Assembly (NCBI RefSeq): GCF_000341285.1 | Contig: NW_005178420.1 | Location: forward strand, 34,467-98,466 | Origin: Galdieria sulphuraria | Taxonomy: Eukaryota; Rhodophyta; Bangiophyceae; Galdieriales; Galdieriaceae | Length of the DNA: 64,000 nt | Reading direction: 5' to 3' | Shown here: positions 1-9,245 of the stretch, in pieces | How the letters are laid out: the number at the start of each line of letters is the position of its first letter | How positions within the stretch are numbered: the first letter of the stretch is position 1 | Position numbers and translations under genes: made by a program | The notes under the pieces: generated by a model | The model's input: the letters and a program-made list of their open reading frames with translations, nothing else | Databases searched by the model: none | Told to the model about the DNA's origin: nothing

Positions 1-548
1 ACACTGTTGGAGGAATTGGATGAGAGACTACTAGGACAAAGTACATTGATCACATCGCCAATGGGACTAGTGGTGACAGTATTTAAACTAAGATCGATAG
101 TCGACTCCTTCGATGTGAGACTCATTTCGGATACCTGTAACTGAATTAACCGTATCCAATCACCACCGTCACCCAAACAGGAACCTATCGCTATTAAGGA
201 GTGATTATTATCAAGATACTGGTTTCTAGTTTCTTCAAAAGGAGAAATCCAAGCTACAGAGGATAAAGGTTTGGCAAAAAATTCAATAGTTGCGGCTCTA
301 TACGGTATTTCTTTCGAGAGAATATCGTTGTCGGTACGAATATTCTTCTTCTTGGAAAAGTTCCACGGTTTTGTATTTGGACTCGTTTGCAAACTATTTG
401 GAAGTTCCCATAGCCGAAGAGTTGAACTTTGAAAGGCGTCGGTATGTTGCGGTTTGGTGGTAGTTGCAGGACTATGTGCCAAGGAAACTTGACTTGCTCT
501 GGATTCTAAAGTTCTTGGACGTGCCTTGTGACTGACTGAACTATACAT
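1..548 (-). CDS. Unidentified protein, 5' part only
   Basis: An uninterrupted minus-strand frame runs from an ATG at 548 off the left edge of the window, giving at least 182 codons. The first ~90 residues are rich in Ser, Thr and Lys and look disordered. Two later stretches (a VAWISPF-like segment and a LIAIGSCLGDGG-like segment followed by WIRLIQL) resemble WD40 blades, so the start of a beta-propeller protein is possible, but I do not recognise the family. The neighbouring photolyase-like gene starts 82 bp away on the other strand, so the two share a short purine-rich upstream region. The absence of stops over ~180 codons is the main support. Confidence 0.55.
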   Translation of the reverse strand, partial: MYSSVSHKARPRTLESRASQVSLAHSPATTTKPQHTDAFQSSTLRLWELPNSLQTSPNTKPWNFSKKKNIRTDNDILSKEIPYRAATIEFFAKPLSSVAWISPFEETRNQYLDNNHSLIAIGSCLGDGGDWIRLIQLQVSEMSLTSKESTIDLSLNTVTTSPIGDVINVLCPSSLSSNSSNS

Positions 549-630
549 CGTCGGTTCTTTTGTCAATGGATGAGAAAAAGTTTGGAGATTTTGTTGGATT
601 ATCACAAGAGAGAGAGGAAGGAGGAGGAGG

Positions 631-1818
631 ATGGTCTCTATGAGTTTTGTAATAGATGAACATCGTTTGCAGACTTGTTTACAAAAGTCTACACATCGTA
701 AATATGAAGAGAAAGTTTTTTGTTTGCGCTTTATGCAAATCAAGTGTTCCATTCCCCGTTCTTTACCGAGCTTTTCTATGGAAAGTGGAAGGACTTGGAT
801 GCAGTTTGAGAGACCGAGAAACTCGCTTCAACTAGGATTATCCAATGCTTGTGGAAATAAAGGAGATATCGCGATCGTTTGGCTTCGAAGAGAGTTGAGG
901 TTGCACGATAACATTGCTTTGGTGGAGGCTGTCAAGAGCTATCGAAGGATTCTTCCGTTGTTTATCCACGAAAGTGTCTCGATGACTCACCAGAAGAGAA
1001 AGGATGAAGATAGAGGAAGTTGTTTGTTATCAGAAGACTTGTTATATGAAGACCTAAGCCAAGAACATGATTTGTTAGAAATGTGTTTGAAAGACTTGAG
1101 AAAACAATTTCGACAGTTAGGTAGCGATTTGTTGGTCATAGTATCCAATAATGCGGTGGAAAGTTTATTGGAGTTGATAAGAAGCACAAGAGCGCAAGGT
1201 TTATATTTCTATAATAGTATCTTTGCAAAGGAACGGAAACAGGAACTGGAACTGAAGCAGCGACTTGATTCTAACACTAGTGTAAATATTTATACGTTTT
1301 GGACCAACACGCTTCATCCATTTGACAAACTAATCTCCAAAAGTACTCTACATTTGGAGGATTGTGATCAGTTCGGTCAATATATTCATAACTGGGAAGT
1401 ACCTAAAGATATTCCATCACCCGAATATCTCAAACCATTTCCTTATGATAGATTGGATGACAGCAAGTACAAACTAGATTTTGATATTATTTCAAGTTGC
1501 AATCAAGAGCTTAAACAAAAGTCCCATGTTTTAGCTGTCTCGGAAAGGGAAGCACTCAGTCGTTTGACCGAGTTTGTTTCATCCCAGACTTGTGGATGGA
1601 TTCAACATTACCCTGATGAAGCAATGATAGATACTAAATATGGAAGAATGAATCCTTATCTTTCTCTTGGTTGTATTTCTATGCGGACTATTTTTCGTCG
1701 AGTAGTGGATAATATTCCTCATTCTTTGCGTCGGTATTGTGTCGAAATGGACTTGATATTTCGAGAGTTTCTCATGTTTCGTTATTTCCAAACTTCCAAT
1801 TTGGAATTTGTGTCTTGA
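631..1818 (+). CDS. Cryptochrome/photolyase family protein, C-terminally truncated
   Basis: The 395-residue product has a ~78-residue N-terminal extension that could be an organelle leader. The N-terminal alpha/beta photolyase domain follows, beginning with the IVWLRRELRLHDN motif (about residues 82-94) typical of photolyases and cryptochromes. The start of the helical FAD domain is present, including YGRMNPYLSLGC, where the family has its flavin phosphate-binding loop. The frame stops at residue 395, shortly after FREFLMFRYFQ. The rest of the flavin core, about 150-200 residues in known members and holding the electron-transfer tryptophans, is absent. Only 145 bp separate the stop from the FBPase start, too little for missing exons. 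It is either a truncated remnant or a short light-sensing derivative. Family assignment is firm; function is not. Confidence 0.8.
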   Translation: MVSMSFVIDEHRLQTCLQKSTHRKYEEKVFCLRFMQIKCSIPRSLPSFSMESGRTWMQFERPRNSLQLGLSNACGNKGDIAIVWLRRELRLHDNIALVEAVKSYRRILPLFIHESVSMTHQKRKDEDRGSCLLSEDLLYEDLSQEHDLLEMCLKDLRKQFRQLGSDLLVIVSNNAVESLLELIRSTRAQGLYFYNSIFAKERKQELELKQRLDSNTSVNIYTFWTNTLHPFDKLISKSTLHLEDCDQFGQYIHNWEVPKDIPSPEYLKPFPYDRLDDSKYKLDFDIISSCNQELKQKSHVLAVSEREALSRLTEFVSSQTCGWIQHYPDEAMIDTKYGRMNPYLSLGCISMRTIFRRVVDNIPHSLRRYCVEMDLIFREFLMFRYFQTSNLEFVS

Positions 1819-1865
1819 TATTAAAATTATGAAGAGTTTGGAATCTACTTTGAAAACTTTTGTCA

Positions 1866-1891
1866 GGAATGAATGAATGAATGAATGAATG
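1866..1891. repeat. (GAAT)n microsatellite
   Basis: About six tandem GAAT units lie between the truncated photolyase stop and the FBPase start. A (GA)n tract at 1916-1932 follows. The two tracts fill much of the 145 bp that must hold the FBPase promoter. Confidence 0.9.
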
Positions 1892-1963
1892 GCTATCACC
1901 AAATAGAGATGGGGAAGAGAGAGAGAGAGAGGAGGTTATTCGTAATCTCCATTCGATTGTGTC

Positions 1964-3208
1964 ATGTCGTCTTCTTGTTGGATAACAAGCTTCCACTTGG
2001 TCCCATCACATCAACATACTTTTCGTAATGTATTCAACCGAAATAGAAAAACCAGACATTATTCACATACACCTACGAGGACAACTCTGATGGCCTGTGT
2101 CGCTTCCAAAGAAGACGCGAGCTCCAATGGTGCAGGACTATTTTTGCCTTCGCAAGACTCTCCAACCACTCTGACAAGATTTGTATTGGAAAATATCCGG
2201 TCTTCCAAAGCACCTGAGGATATAGTAGACCTTATTTCCAGTATTCAGTTTGCCTGCAAGAAGATTGCTTCCTTGGTCTCTAGAGCTGGAATTACCAACC
2301 TCACAGGACTCTTCAATGAAGGGAAAAGTATCAACATTCAAGGAGAGGAACAAAAGAAACTGGATATACTTTCTAATCAAGTTCTCAAGAATGCTCTCAA
2401 GTATTCTGGTAAAATGGGTGTGATAGCTTCGGAAGAAGAAGACGTTCCTGTTACCGTAGACGAAAGTTTCTCAGGAACCTATGTGGCAGTATTTGATCCC
2501 TTGGATGGTTCATCTAATTTAGATGCAGCAGTAGCTACGGGAACTATCTTTGGTATCTTTAGGCAAGAAGTATCTTGCTTGATAGAGGATATGGCTGATG
2601 ATATTGAACCTTCTCAACTCAATTGTTTGGCGAATACTCTGCAACCAGGTTCTCGTTTGTTAGCTGCAGGATATTGTATGTATTCTTCATCGACTATGAT
2701 GGTGCTTTCATTGGGACATGGAACACATGGGTTTACGCTGGATCCCGAAGTTGGTGAATTTGTATTGACTCATCCTTATATGAAAATACCAAAGAGAGGG
2801 CAAATTTATTCCTTCAACGAAGCCAATTATCACCAATGGGATCCTATATTACAAGAATATGTGGAAAAATTGAAAACTGGAAACAATCGTTCAGGAAAAT
2901 GTTATTCTTTACGTTACATTGGTTCATTGGTAGCCGATGTACATAGAACTTTGCTCTATGGGGGTGTCTTTGGTTATCCTAGAGATAAGAAGAATCCCAA
3001 CGGCAAATTGCGTCTACTCTATGAATGTGCTCCGATGAGTTATTTGATTGAACAGGCTGGTGGAAAAGCTACAAACGGTGCACAACGTATTTTGGATATA
3101 ATACCCAACACGACCCATGAACGACAACCTCTTATTTTAGGTTCAGAGGAAGATGTAGATGAGTTGATGCAAGTCTATACCAAATATTCTTCCCAAATGC
3201 AAGTCTAA
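1964..3208 (+). CDS. FBP: Fructose-1,6-bisphosphatase, plastid type
   Basis: A single exon encodes 414 residues. The enzyme removes the 1-phosphate of fructose-1,6-bisphosphate in the Calvin cycle or gluconeogenesis. The metal-binding signature VFDPLDGSSNLDA lies at about residues 176-188 and the substrate-binding region GKLRLLYECAPMSY at 347-360. Residues 1-45 are basic and Ser/Thr-rich, as in a plastid transit peptide. A loop insertion at about 202-228 carries Cys205 and Cys221. It sits where plastid FBPases have the thioredoxin-regulated loop, and the NTLQPG that follows has Thr where plant enzymes have a third Cys. ATG 1964 opens the frame and gives the leader. The stop lies 22 bp from that of the convergent PPR gene. 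Confidence 0.95.
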   Translation: MSSSCWITSFHLVPSHQHTFRNVFNRNRKTRHYSHTPTRTTLMACVASKEDASSNGAGLFLPSQDSPTTLTRFVLENIRSSKAPEDIVDLISSIQFACKKIASLVSRAGITNLTGLFNEGKSINIQGEEQKKLDILSNQVLKNALKYSGKMGVIASEEEDVPVTVDESFSGTYVAVFDPLDGSSNLDAAVATGTIFGIFRQEVSCLIEDMADDIEPSQLNCLANTLQPGSRLLAAGYCMYSSSTMMVLSLGHGTHGFTLDPEVGEFVLTHPYMKIPKRGQIYSFNEANYHQWDPILQEYVEKLKTGNNRSGKCYSLRYIGSLVADVHRTLLYGGVFGYPRDKKNPNGKLRLLYECAPMSYLIEQAGGKATNGAQRILDIIPNTTHERQPLILGSEEDVDELMQVYTKYSSQMQV

Positions 3209-3230
3209 GTTGGTCTGAAATAAAATCCTG

Positions 3231-4835
3231 TCAGACAGTATTTTCTACCTCTTTGTTATGTTGTCTTATACGTGAAATGATAATATTATTGTTGGCATGT
3301 TCATGTTCTCCTCCCATTCGTTGCAATATATCCTCAATAATGTTATAAAAAGTTGAATCCTTTCTTCTACGTGAAAGCACAAATTCATTGAGGAATGTTT
3401 GTGCTGCTTCCATTTGTTGACATCGAAGACTGGAAGCCACCAAGGCTGCATAAGTATATGAATTTCCTTTGATACTCAATTGTTCCATGTGCGACCTGCC
3501 CAATTGAACCAAGTCGAAACGAACCAAGCCACCAGCAGCTTCCACCAAATACCGAAAAGTAACATTATTGGGAGTGACTAGTGAATGAATCATCTTTTCA
3601 TACCATTTTACAGTTTCTTCGTATTGTTTGCTGTTGACAGAAGCTTGCATCAAAGCATTATAAGTATACCTATCAAAAGCAACTCCTCTCTCTTCCATCC
3701 AATCCACGATAACCAATGCTCTGGTATAATTATTAGAAGCAGCACAAGCCGATAACAAAACATTAAAAGTAATAACATTGGGTTGAATACCTTTGGCTTC
3801 CATTTCCTCAAAGAAACCAAAAGCTTCATCCAACCTTTTACATTTTCCTAAAGAATCAATCAAAACACTATAAGTGATTGCACGGGGGATGATTCCTTCA
3901 CTATGCATCTGATTGGAAACTTCGATAGCACTTTGTAGGTTGCCAGCTCTAGCATAACCCTTTAGTATCGCATTATAAGTATACTCATCCGGAGTCTCTC
4001 CATTCTCTAATTTTAACTCTTGATAAAGCTTAAGGGCTTGTTCCATTCTATCCGTTCGAGAACAAATATCGATCATAGCATTGTACACAACCTTGTTAGG
4101 TTTCATAAAATGTTTGAGTTGTTGAAAAGTAACCCAGGCTGAATCATATTGTGGAGGGACTGTACGTGCATAAACGGCAATCATGGAACTATATACGTGG
4201 TTATCGACAGGCAGCTTATCTTCCAAATACCAACTCCACAATTTGCGAGCTTCTTCGACTGCTCTCAACTTGGCACAACAACTGAGAGCTATTGCATACG
4301 TAACGGTATTAGGTTGAGTCATATTACTATATTTCATTTCACGAACAAGAGAGAGAACTCTTTTCAATTCTCTTTTAAGGGCGGCTGAACGAATTCTCTT
4401 GTTGTACCATCCCAGTGCAGAAGTACCTGGTGGAGGAAGTACGGCACCAGTATTTTCCAAAGATGATGGAAAACGTCTCGTGCCGTGAATAGATTTCACA
4501 AATGTCTTTGTTGTCTCTTGAAAGCGAAAAGACTCCAATCTCTGTATAACTTGCTCCATTTCTGCTTCATTTTCCTTTGACTCTTTCCACGACGGCTGCT
4601 GTGTCATCGAACAAAAGAAAATGGAAGTATTTTGAAAGGCTGAATCACAAGGAGACAATACTGTTGCGGGAGTAGTAGCGAATTTTCTGATAATTCTACC
4701 AGGAAAAAGATGACAACGTGACGAATAAGAAAGGCGGTAATTACTTTCTGCTTGGTTGAAACTTGTATTTTTTGGTTTTGTATCCTCTTCCAAGCCAACC
4801 GGTGCCAATAAGGGAACAAAGAAGAAAGTAGGCAT
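3231..4835 (-). CDS. Pentatricopeptide repeat protein
   Basis: A single exon encodes 534 residues, taking ATG 4835 as start. From about residue 160 to 460 there are tandem ~35-residue units of the PPR type, recognisable by recurring blocks such as VTYAIALSCCAK, VYNAMIDICSR, YTYNAILKGYARAG, ITYSVLIDSLGK, ITFNVLLSACA and YTYNALMQAS. PPR proteins bind organelle RNA and act in its processing, stability or translation. The N-terminal ~60 residues are rich in Ser, Phe and basic residues and may target a plastid or mitochondrion. I cannot tell the RNA target or the organelle. The repeats look like plain P-type; I see no DYW or E domain at the C-terminus. Confidence 0.9.
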   Translation of the reverse strand: MPTFFFVPLLAPVGLEEDTKPKNTSFNQAESNYRLSYSSRCHLFPGRIIRKFATTPATVLSPCDSAFQNTSIFFCSMTQQPSWKESKENEAEMEQVIQRLESFRFQETTKTFVKSIHGTRRFPSSLENTGAVLPPPGTSALGWYNKRIRSAALKRELKRVLSLVREMKYSNMTQPNTVTYAIALSCCAKLRAVEEARKLWSWYLEDKLPVDNHVYSSMIAVYARTVPPQYDSAWVTFQQLKHFMKPNKVVYNAMIDICSRTDRMEQALKLYQELKLENGETPDEYTYNAILKGYARAGNLQSAIEVSNQMHSEGIIPRAITYSVLIDSLGKCKRLDEAFGFFEEMEAKGIQPNVITFNVLLSACAASNNYTRALVIVDWMEERGVAFDRYTYNALMQASVNSKQYEETVKWYEKMIHSLVTPNNVTFRYLVEAAGGLVRFDLVQLGRSHMEQLSIKGNSYTYAALVASSLRCQQMEAAQTFLNEFVLSRRRKDSTFYNIIEDILQRMGGEHEHANNNIIISRIRQHNKEVENTV

Positions 4836-5089
4836 CGATGTGTCTCTACCCAATTCACCAATGACGGATGATTCACGTTTGTTGTTGTGTGTATATTATA
4901 ATCAGTTTGACAAAAAGTGTATTTTAGAAGCAGAGTGAATCGATCCAATTCACTTGAAGAGTATAGAAATATATCTTTTCAATAAAGTATTTATCAGAGT
5001 GTTTGAATTTTCCAATGGCGAGAGAGTTGTAGATCTAATAGACTTTGTCATTGAAAGACTGGGCAAGTCTTTGTACAGTTCATAGAAAC

Positions 5090-6070
5090 ATGGAAGACCG
5101 TTCTTCACAAATACCTTCAGGTGATAGTGTTGAGACACTTGTTGTGGAGGACTGGGTTGACGGTGTAACGCTTCCAGAAAGAAACTTTACTGAAAGTTCC
5201 ACCTCAGATATTCCTCTTGTTGTAGCAGACCTGGTACAAACCAACCCTTCTTCTTCTGTTCGTAACACTCTTTTTTCTAGAACAGAACGCAGTTGGTGTC
5301 GTCGTGTATGGTTTTGGTTTTTGGTTTTAAAACTGGTTGGACTGTCGACTAGCTTGTGGTTGTTCTTCATAGGGGTTCCTGTTGTGACTGTCATTTTGAG
5401 TATAGTTCTGCCAGTAACTTTGTTGGGTGTCGCTTTTATACTAGCTTTTGTGTTGACCACAACGGTTGCTAGAAATACAAGGCCCTATAGAAGACAAAAT
5501 AACCAGTTCAATCCCACCAGATTAAGAAGTTTTCGCCCAGAAACCTCAAGCAGACAAGTGTTTCCTCTATATGAAAGCTCGTTTGTTTGGTCTCCTCGAA
5601 ATCACACTAACCGTGTGATAGATTGGAGTGAATTGGGAGTGAATTCGAGAAGTTTACGTCGTTTTTTGGAAGGATTATCGGAGGGAACTATTCAGAGCTT
5701 ACCTACTTATATATTCTCTAGTAACAAGGATAAAAGAGTTTGTTCCTCTGTGAGTCAGAAGGAGGAATGTTTGGATGAGGCTATCCAAGTGGATCCTATA
5801 CAAGCGTCTTATCCTTGGAATACTTTTGAAACTTGTGGTGAGCATTTTACTTCTACCATAGAAACCAAAGAACCTTTGAAAGACGAAATATCTGATGAAA
5901 ACCTGAGTTGTGCTATTTGTTTGGAACGCTTTCGTGATGGTGAATGTTTGAGAATATTGCCTTGTTTTCATCAGTTCCATATGGATTGTATTGACCCTTG
6001 GTTGAAACGAAAGGGTAATTGTGTTGTCTGCAAAAATTATGTTCAAGAAATATTTTGGAATCCTGTGTAA
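5090..6070 (+). CDS. Membrane-anchored RING-H2 finger protein (putative E3 ubiquitin ligase)
   Basis: A single exon encodes 326 residues. I start at ATG 5090, the first ATG of a frame that opens slightly upstream. Two or three adjoining hydrophobic segments (roughly residues 80-135, with runs such as VWFWFLVLKLVGL and VILSIVLPVTLLGVAF) predict membrane insertion. The C-terminus holds a C3H2C3 RING: CAICLERF, then CFHQFHMDCIDPWL, then CVVCKNY, ending a few residues before the stop. This arrangement is common among membrane E3 ligases that ubiquitinate proteins at endomembranes. Substrate and membrane are unknown. The gene is divergent from the PPR gene across 254 bp, and its stop lies 45 bp upstream of the DDAH start. 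Confidence 0.85.
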   Translation: MEDRSSQIPSGDSVETLVVEDWVDGVTLPERNFTESSTSDIPLVVADLVQTNPSSSVRNTLFSRTERSWCRRVWFWFLVLKLVGLSTSLWLFFIGVPVVTVILSIVLPVTLLGVAFILAFVLTTTVARNTRPYRRQNNQFNPTRLRSFRPETSSRQVFPLYESSFVWSPRNHTNRVIDWSELGVNSRSLRRFLEGLSEGTIQSLPTYIFSSNKDKRVCSSVSQKEECLDEAIQVDPIQASYPWNTFETCGEHFTSTIETKEPLKDEISDENLSCAICLERFRDGECLRILPCFHQFHMDCIDPWLKRKGNCVVCKNYVQEIFWNPV

Positions 6071-6115
6071 ATAGTTTTGAAAAGTATCGATTTGAAACCA
6101 TTCAACTTGTCTCAA

Positions 6116-7001
6116 ATGAGTCTTTGTTATTCGTGTGCTATCCTGCGACAGGTGGCAAATACTTTTGACTCTTGTATAAAAGACCCTCAATACAGTGAGC
6201 GACGTATTCTGTTGAGTGAAGCGAGAAGACAACACAGTGAATATTGTTCACTTTTGAGTTCCAAAGTTACTCAAGTTGTGGATATTTGTGCAGACGACCA
6301 GTTACCAGACTGCGTATTTGTGGAGGATACTGCAGTGGTGGTTGGAAATATTGCAGTTATTACTCATCCTGCTCCTACTTCTCGACGACAAGAAGTAGTG
6401 GAGGTGGAGAGAGTTTTGAGAAACCTTGGTTTACAAGTTTGTTCAGTGAAAGACTACGGTTGCAACCAAGTAGTGTTGGATGGAGGTGACGTGCTTTGGA
6501 CTGGAAGGCATTTATTCGTAGGAGTGGGTGAGAGAACCAACAGGGAAGCTGTTCAGGCTCTAAGAAAGTGTTTTGAATCAGTAGATGTGGTTCCCATTAT
6601 TCTGGATCAAGTTATGCACTTGAAGTCAGCAGTAACATTTATCCCATATCCCACAAGCAACGAGGACAATTATGGGTTTCTAGTAGTGGCAGAAACATGT
6701 CAGGGATGTCGTGTTATTCAGGTAGGTACAGATAAGTGTAGACTTGCTGAGTATTATTCATATTTAGTAGACGATTGGTTCGGTATCCTCGAGATATGAA
6801 GTCATATGGATACCGAAAGAAGAGGCATATGCTGCCAATGTCTTATATTGTAATGGTACTGTTATCCTACCGCAGGGATTCCCAGAAGCAACCCGACGAA
6901 TTGCCTCTCGTATAGGATCATTTTATTCTCTCGTTTCTGTCAACATGTCGCAATTTCGTATAGCCAATGGGGCTTTAACTTGTTGTTCAATCCTCTTTTA
7001 G
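6116..7001 (+). CDS. DDAH: Dimethylarginine dimethylaminohydrolase
   Basis: Two exons (6116-6721 and 6771-7001, intron of 49 nt) encode 278 residues. The enzyme hydrolyses methylated arginines to citrulline and a methylamine. Exon 1 carries the guanidino-modifying core, with LPDCVFVEDTAVV and VLDGGDVLWTGRHLFVG. Exon 2 carries GTVILPQGFPEATRR and the C-terminal ALTCCSILF, where the family keeps its nucleophilic Cys, five residues from the end. Only the 49-nt intron choice keeps the frame open; the nearer acceptor at 6767 would put a stop first. ATG 6116 is the first in frame. A (GT)n tract begins at the last base of the stop codon, and the convergent Pdx2 gene ends 48 bp away. Confidence 0.93.
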
Positions 7002-7049
7002 TGTGTGTGTGTGTGTGTGCTCATTGACAGACCTATGCTATACTTTGTT

Positions 7050-7711
7050 CTACTTCGAAGACTTGTATGCCTTTACTATATCTAGAAAATGCAAGTGTAT
7101 CCTTTTGTCGTCTGTTAGTTCGGGATGAAATGTACTCGCTAACCAATTTCCTTCTTGAACCAAAATAGGTTCCTTTTCAGACCCTTTACAAGCCAAAATT
7201 TGCACTCCCGACTCAACTCGCACGATGGTCGGTGCCCTTATAAGAACGGCTCGTAATGGTTTCTCTTTGAATCTCGGTGAATACACTTGCGTTTCAAAAG
7301 ATTCCGTTTGTGGTCCATAAGCGTTTCTATCCACCGTGATATTCATCAATCCAAGTCTCGTTTGTGTTGGACGTCCCACGATATCTTTTGCCAACAGTAT
7401 ACAACCTGCACAAGTACCGAACATAGGAAGACCTAAATAAATAGTTGAAAACTTGTTTCATTGCAACGAAAACAAAGTCAACCTTGTGAACCTCGTTTTT
7501 GGATTGTTTCCAACATATCAAACTCCTCGATTAGTCTTCCAATGGTGGTGCTTTCTCCTCCGGGAATGACCAAGCCATCGATGTTATCGAGGTCTTGTTT
7601 TCCTTTCACTGGAATAGTCAGAATATCACCATCGCACTGCTTTAACATAGCTTCATGTTCTAAAAAGTCGCCTTGTAACTCCAACACCCCAATACGAAGA
7701 GTATTCGACAT
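7050..7711 (-). CDS. PDX2: Pyridoxal 5'-phosphate synthase glutaminase subunit Pdx2
   Basis: Two exons on the minus strand (7711-7483 and 7432-7050, intron 50 nt) encode 203 residues. Pdx2 hydrolyses glutamine and passes ammonia to Pdx1, which builds PLP. The class I amidotransferase features are present: N-terminal RIGVLELQGDFLEH, the oxyanion segment GLVIPGGESTT, the nucleophile in FGTCAGCILLA and the His-Glu pair in FHPELT. I chose ATG 7711 because family members begin only a few residues before the IGVLxLQG strand. The intron interrupts the region just before the nucleophile. Pdx1 is not in this window. The OYE gene starts 207 bp away, divergently. Confidence 0.94.
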
Positions 7712-7918
7712 GGAACGAATCACAAAAGCATTGAGAAAAGGGTACGAAATGAATACTTGGACTAGTATATATTTATGTGCATCTTGTTGAACAATTCTTA
7801 AAAGAAAATACAACTTTTCTTGACAGGATGCAATAAAAATAATCCTATCTCTTTCATGCAATGACAATTTTTCGATATTGCATTTGTATCGTCCGTTGTA
7901 GTTAGTGGACGGTGAACC

Positions 7919-9064
7919 ATGTTGAAGCTGTTGGAACCGTTTGACTTGAATGGACTAGAACTAGCCAATAGAATGGTGATGGCGCCGTTGACTCGTAACA
8001 GAGCAGGTCCACGCTTTGTGCCTACTAAAATGAACGCTTTATATTATGCCCAAAGAAGTGGTTTAGGTCTTATTATCACCGAAGCAACTCAAATATCTCA
8101 ACAAGGAATGGGATATCCTGATACTCCTGGTATCTATACAGATGAACAAGTGGATGGTTGGCGAATGGTAACCGAAGCAGTCCATCGAAGAGAAGGTTGT
8201 ATATTTTTACAGTTGTGGCACGTTGGAAGAGTTTCTCACTCCTCATTTCAACCAAACGGTCAACTACCAGTTGCACCTAGTGCGATTGCACCGGAAGGTG
8301 AAGTAATGACTTATGATGGCATCAAACCCTTTGAAACACCGAGAGCACTGGAAACGGAGGAAGTTGCCCATATTGTGGAAGACTATCGAAAAGCAGCAAT
8401 TAATGCGAAACGTGCAGGTTTTGATGGCATAGAAATTCATAGTGCGAATGGTTATCTATTGCACGAGTTTCTAGAAGATGGCACGAATAAGAGAACCGAC
8501 CGTTATGGTGGCTCCATTGAAAATAGGACGAGAATTGTGTTTGAAGTTCTCGATGCAGTGTGTAAAGTATATCCTTCCCGCAGAGTTGGCATTCGTCTTT
8601 CTCCAGATACAGAGTTTATGAGTATGAGTGACTCTGACAGACCTGCTCTTTATAGTTATTTAGTACAAGAGTTGAGTCGACGCGAACTGGCCTATTTACA
8701 CCTTATCGAGCCAAGAATCAAAGGAAATGTGGATGTTGAGAAAGAGTCCTCATTGAATGTAGAATTTTTCCGTCCCTTATATAAGGGTGTTCTTATCACT
8801 GCTGGAGGTTATCAAAAGGAAACAGGAGAAGAAAGACTGCAAAAGCAACATGCGGACCTCGTAGCATATGGTCGTTGGGTGATTGCCAACCCTGACTTGC
8901 CCAGCAGATTTGAACAAAATGCACCTCTAAATCCTTATGATAGAGCCACATTCTATGGTGGTAATGAAAAGGGATACACAGATTATCCATTTTTAGATCC
9001 ACGAGATTCTCAAGAAGCATTGAAGGAAGCTGAAGCAGCCGAAAGGAAATGGCGTCGCTTGTAG
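7919..9064 (+). CDS. Old Yellow Enzyme family flavin oxidoreductase
   Basis: A single exon encodes 381 residues with the FMN-binding TIM barrel of NAD(P)H:flavin oxidoreductases that reduce activated alkenes. Visible motifs are APLTRNRA (22-29), LQLWHVGRVSH (97-107) and IEIHSANGYLLHEFL (171-185), with His174 and Asn177 at the substrate-binding pair and Tyr179 as the proton donor. TDRYGGSIENRTR follows. The sequence feels close to bacterial NemA-like and plant OPR-like members; I cannot separate these by eye. No leader is apparent, so it is probably cytosolic. It is intronless among genes that mostly have introns, which fits either an ancient intronless state or acquisition from bacteria. Confidence 0.93.
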   Translation: MLKLLEPFDLNGLELANRMVMAPLTRNRAGPRFVPTKMNALYYAQRSGLGLIITEATQISQQGMGYPDTPGIYTDEQVDGWRMVTEAVHRREGCIFLQLWHVGRVSHSSFQPNGQLPVAPSAIAPEGEVMTYDGIKPFETPRALETEEVAHIVEDYRKAAINAKRAGFDGIEIHSANGYLLHEFLEDGTNKRTDRYGGSIENRTRIVFEVLDAVCKVYPSRRVGIRLSPDTEFMSMSDSDRPALYSYLVQELSRRELAYLHLIEPRIKGNVDVEKESSLNVEFFRPLYKGVLITAGGYQKETGEERLQKQHADLVAYGRWVIANPDLPSRFEQNAPLNPYDRATFYGGNEKGYTDYPFLDPRDSQEALKEAEAAERKWRRL

Positions 9065-9090
9065 ACATTTGTCTTCCACAAAGGAACCAA

Positions 9091-9093
<3 letters not shown>

Positions 9094-9123
<30 letters not shown>
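9094..9123. repeat. (TA)15 microsatellite
   Basis: An uninterrupted TA tract of about 30 bp lies 30 bp after the OYE stop codon, between two convergent genes. A (GA)n tract follows at 9204-9220. Confidence 0.95.
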
Positions 9124-9125
<2 letters not shown>

Positions 9126-9245
9126 AATTCCAAGAGGAGTCTTTTTTGTGTGAATGTACTAGTCATAGATACCTTTGTTCTGAATAAACATTTGTAGAGA
9201 GGGGAGAGAGAGAGAGAGAGTTCTGAAAAGTCGATTCATATCCAT

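Noticed and set aside
6722-6767. Shorter 46-nt DDAH intron ending at the first TAG
   Set aside because: It places a stop codon at the start of exon 2; the acceptor three bases later gives the conserved C-terminal half.
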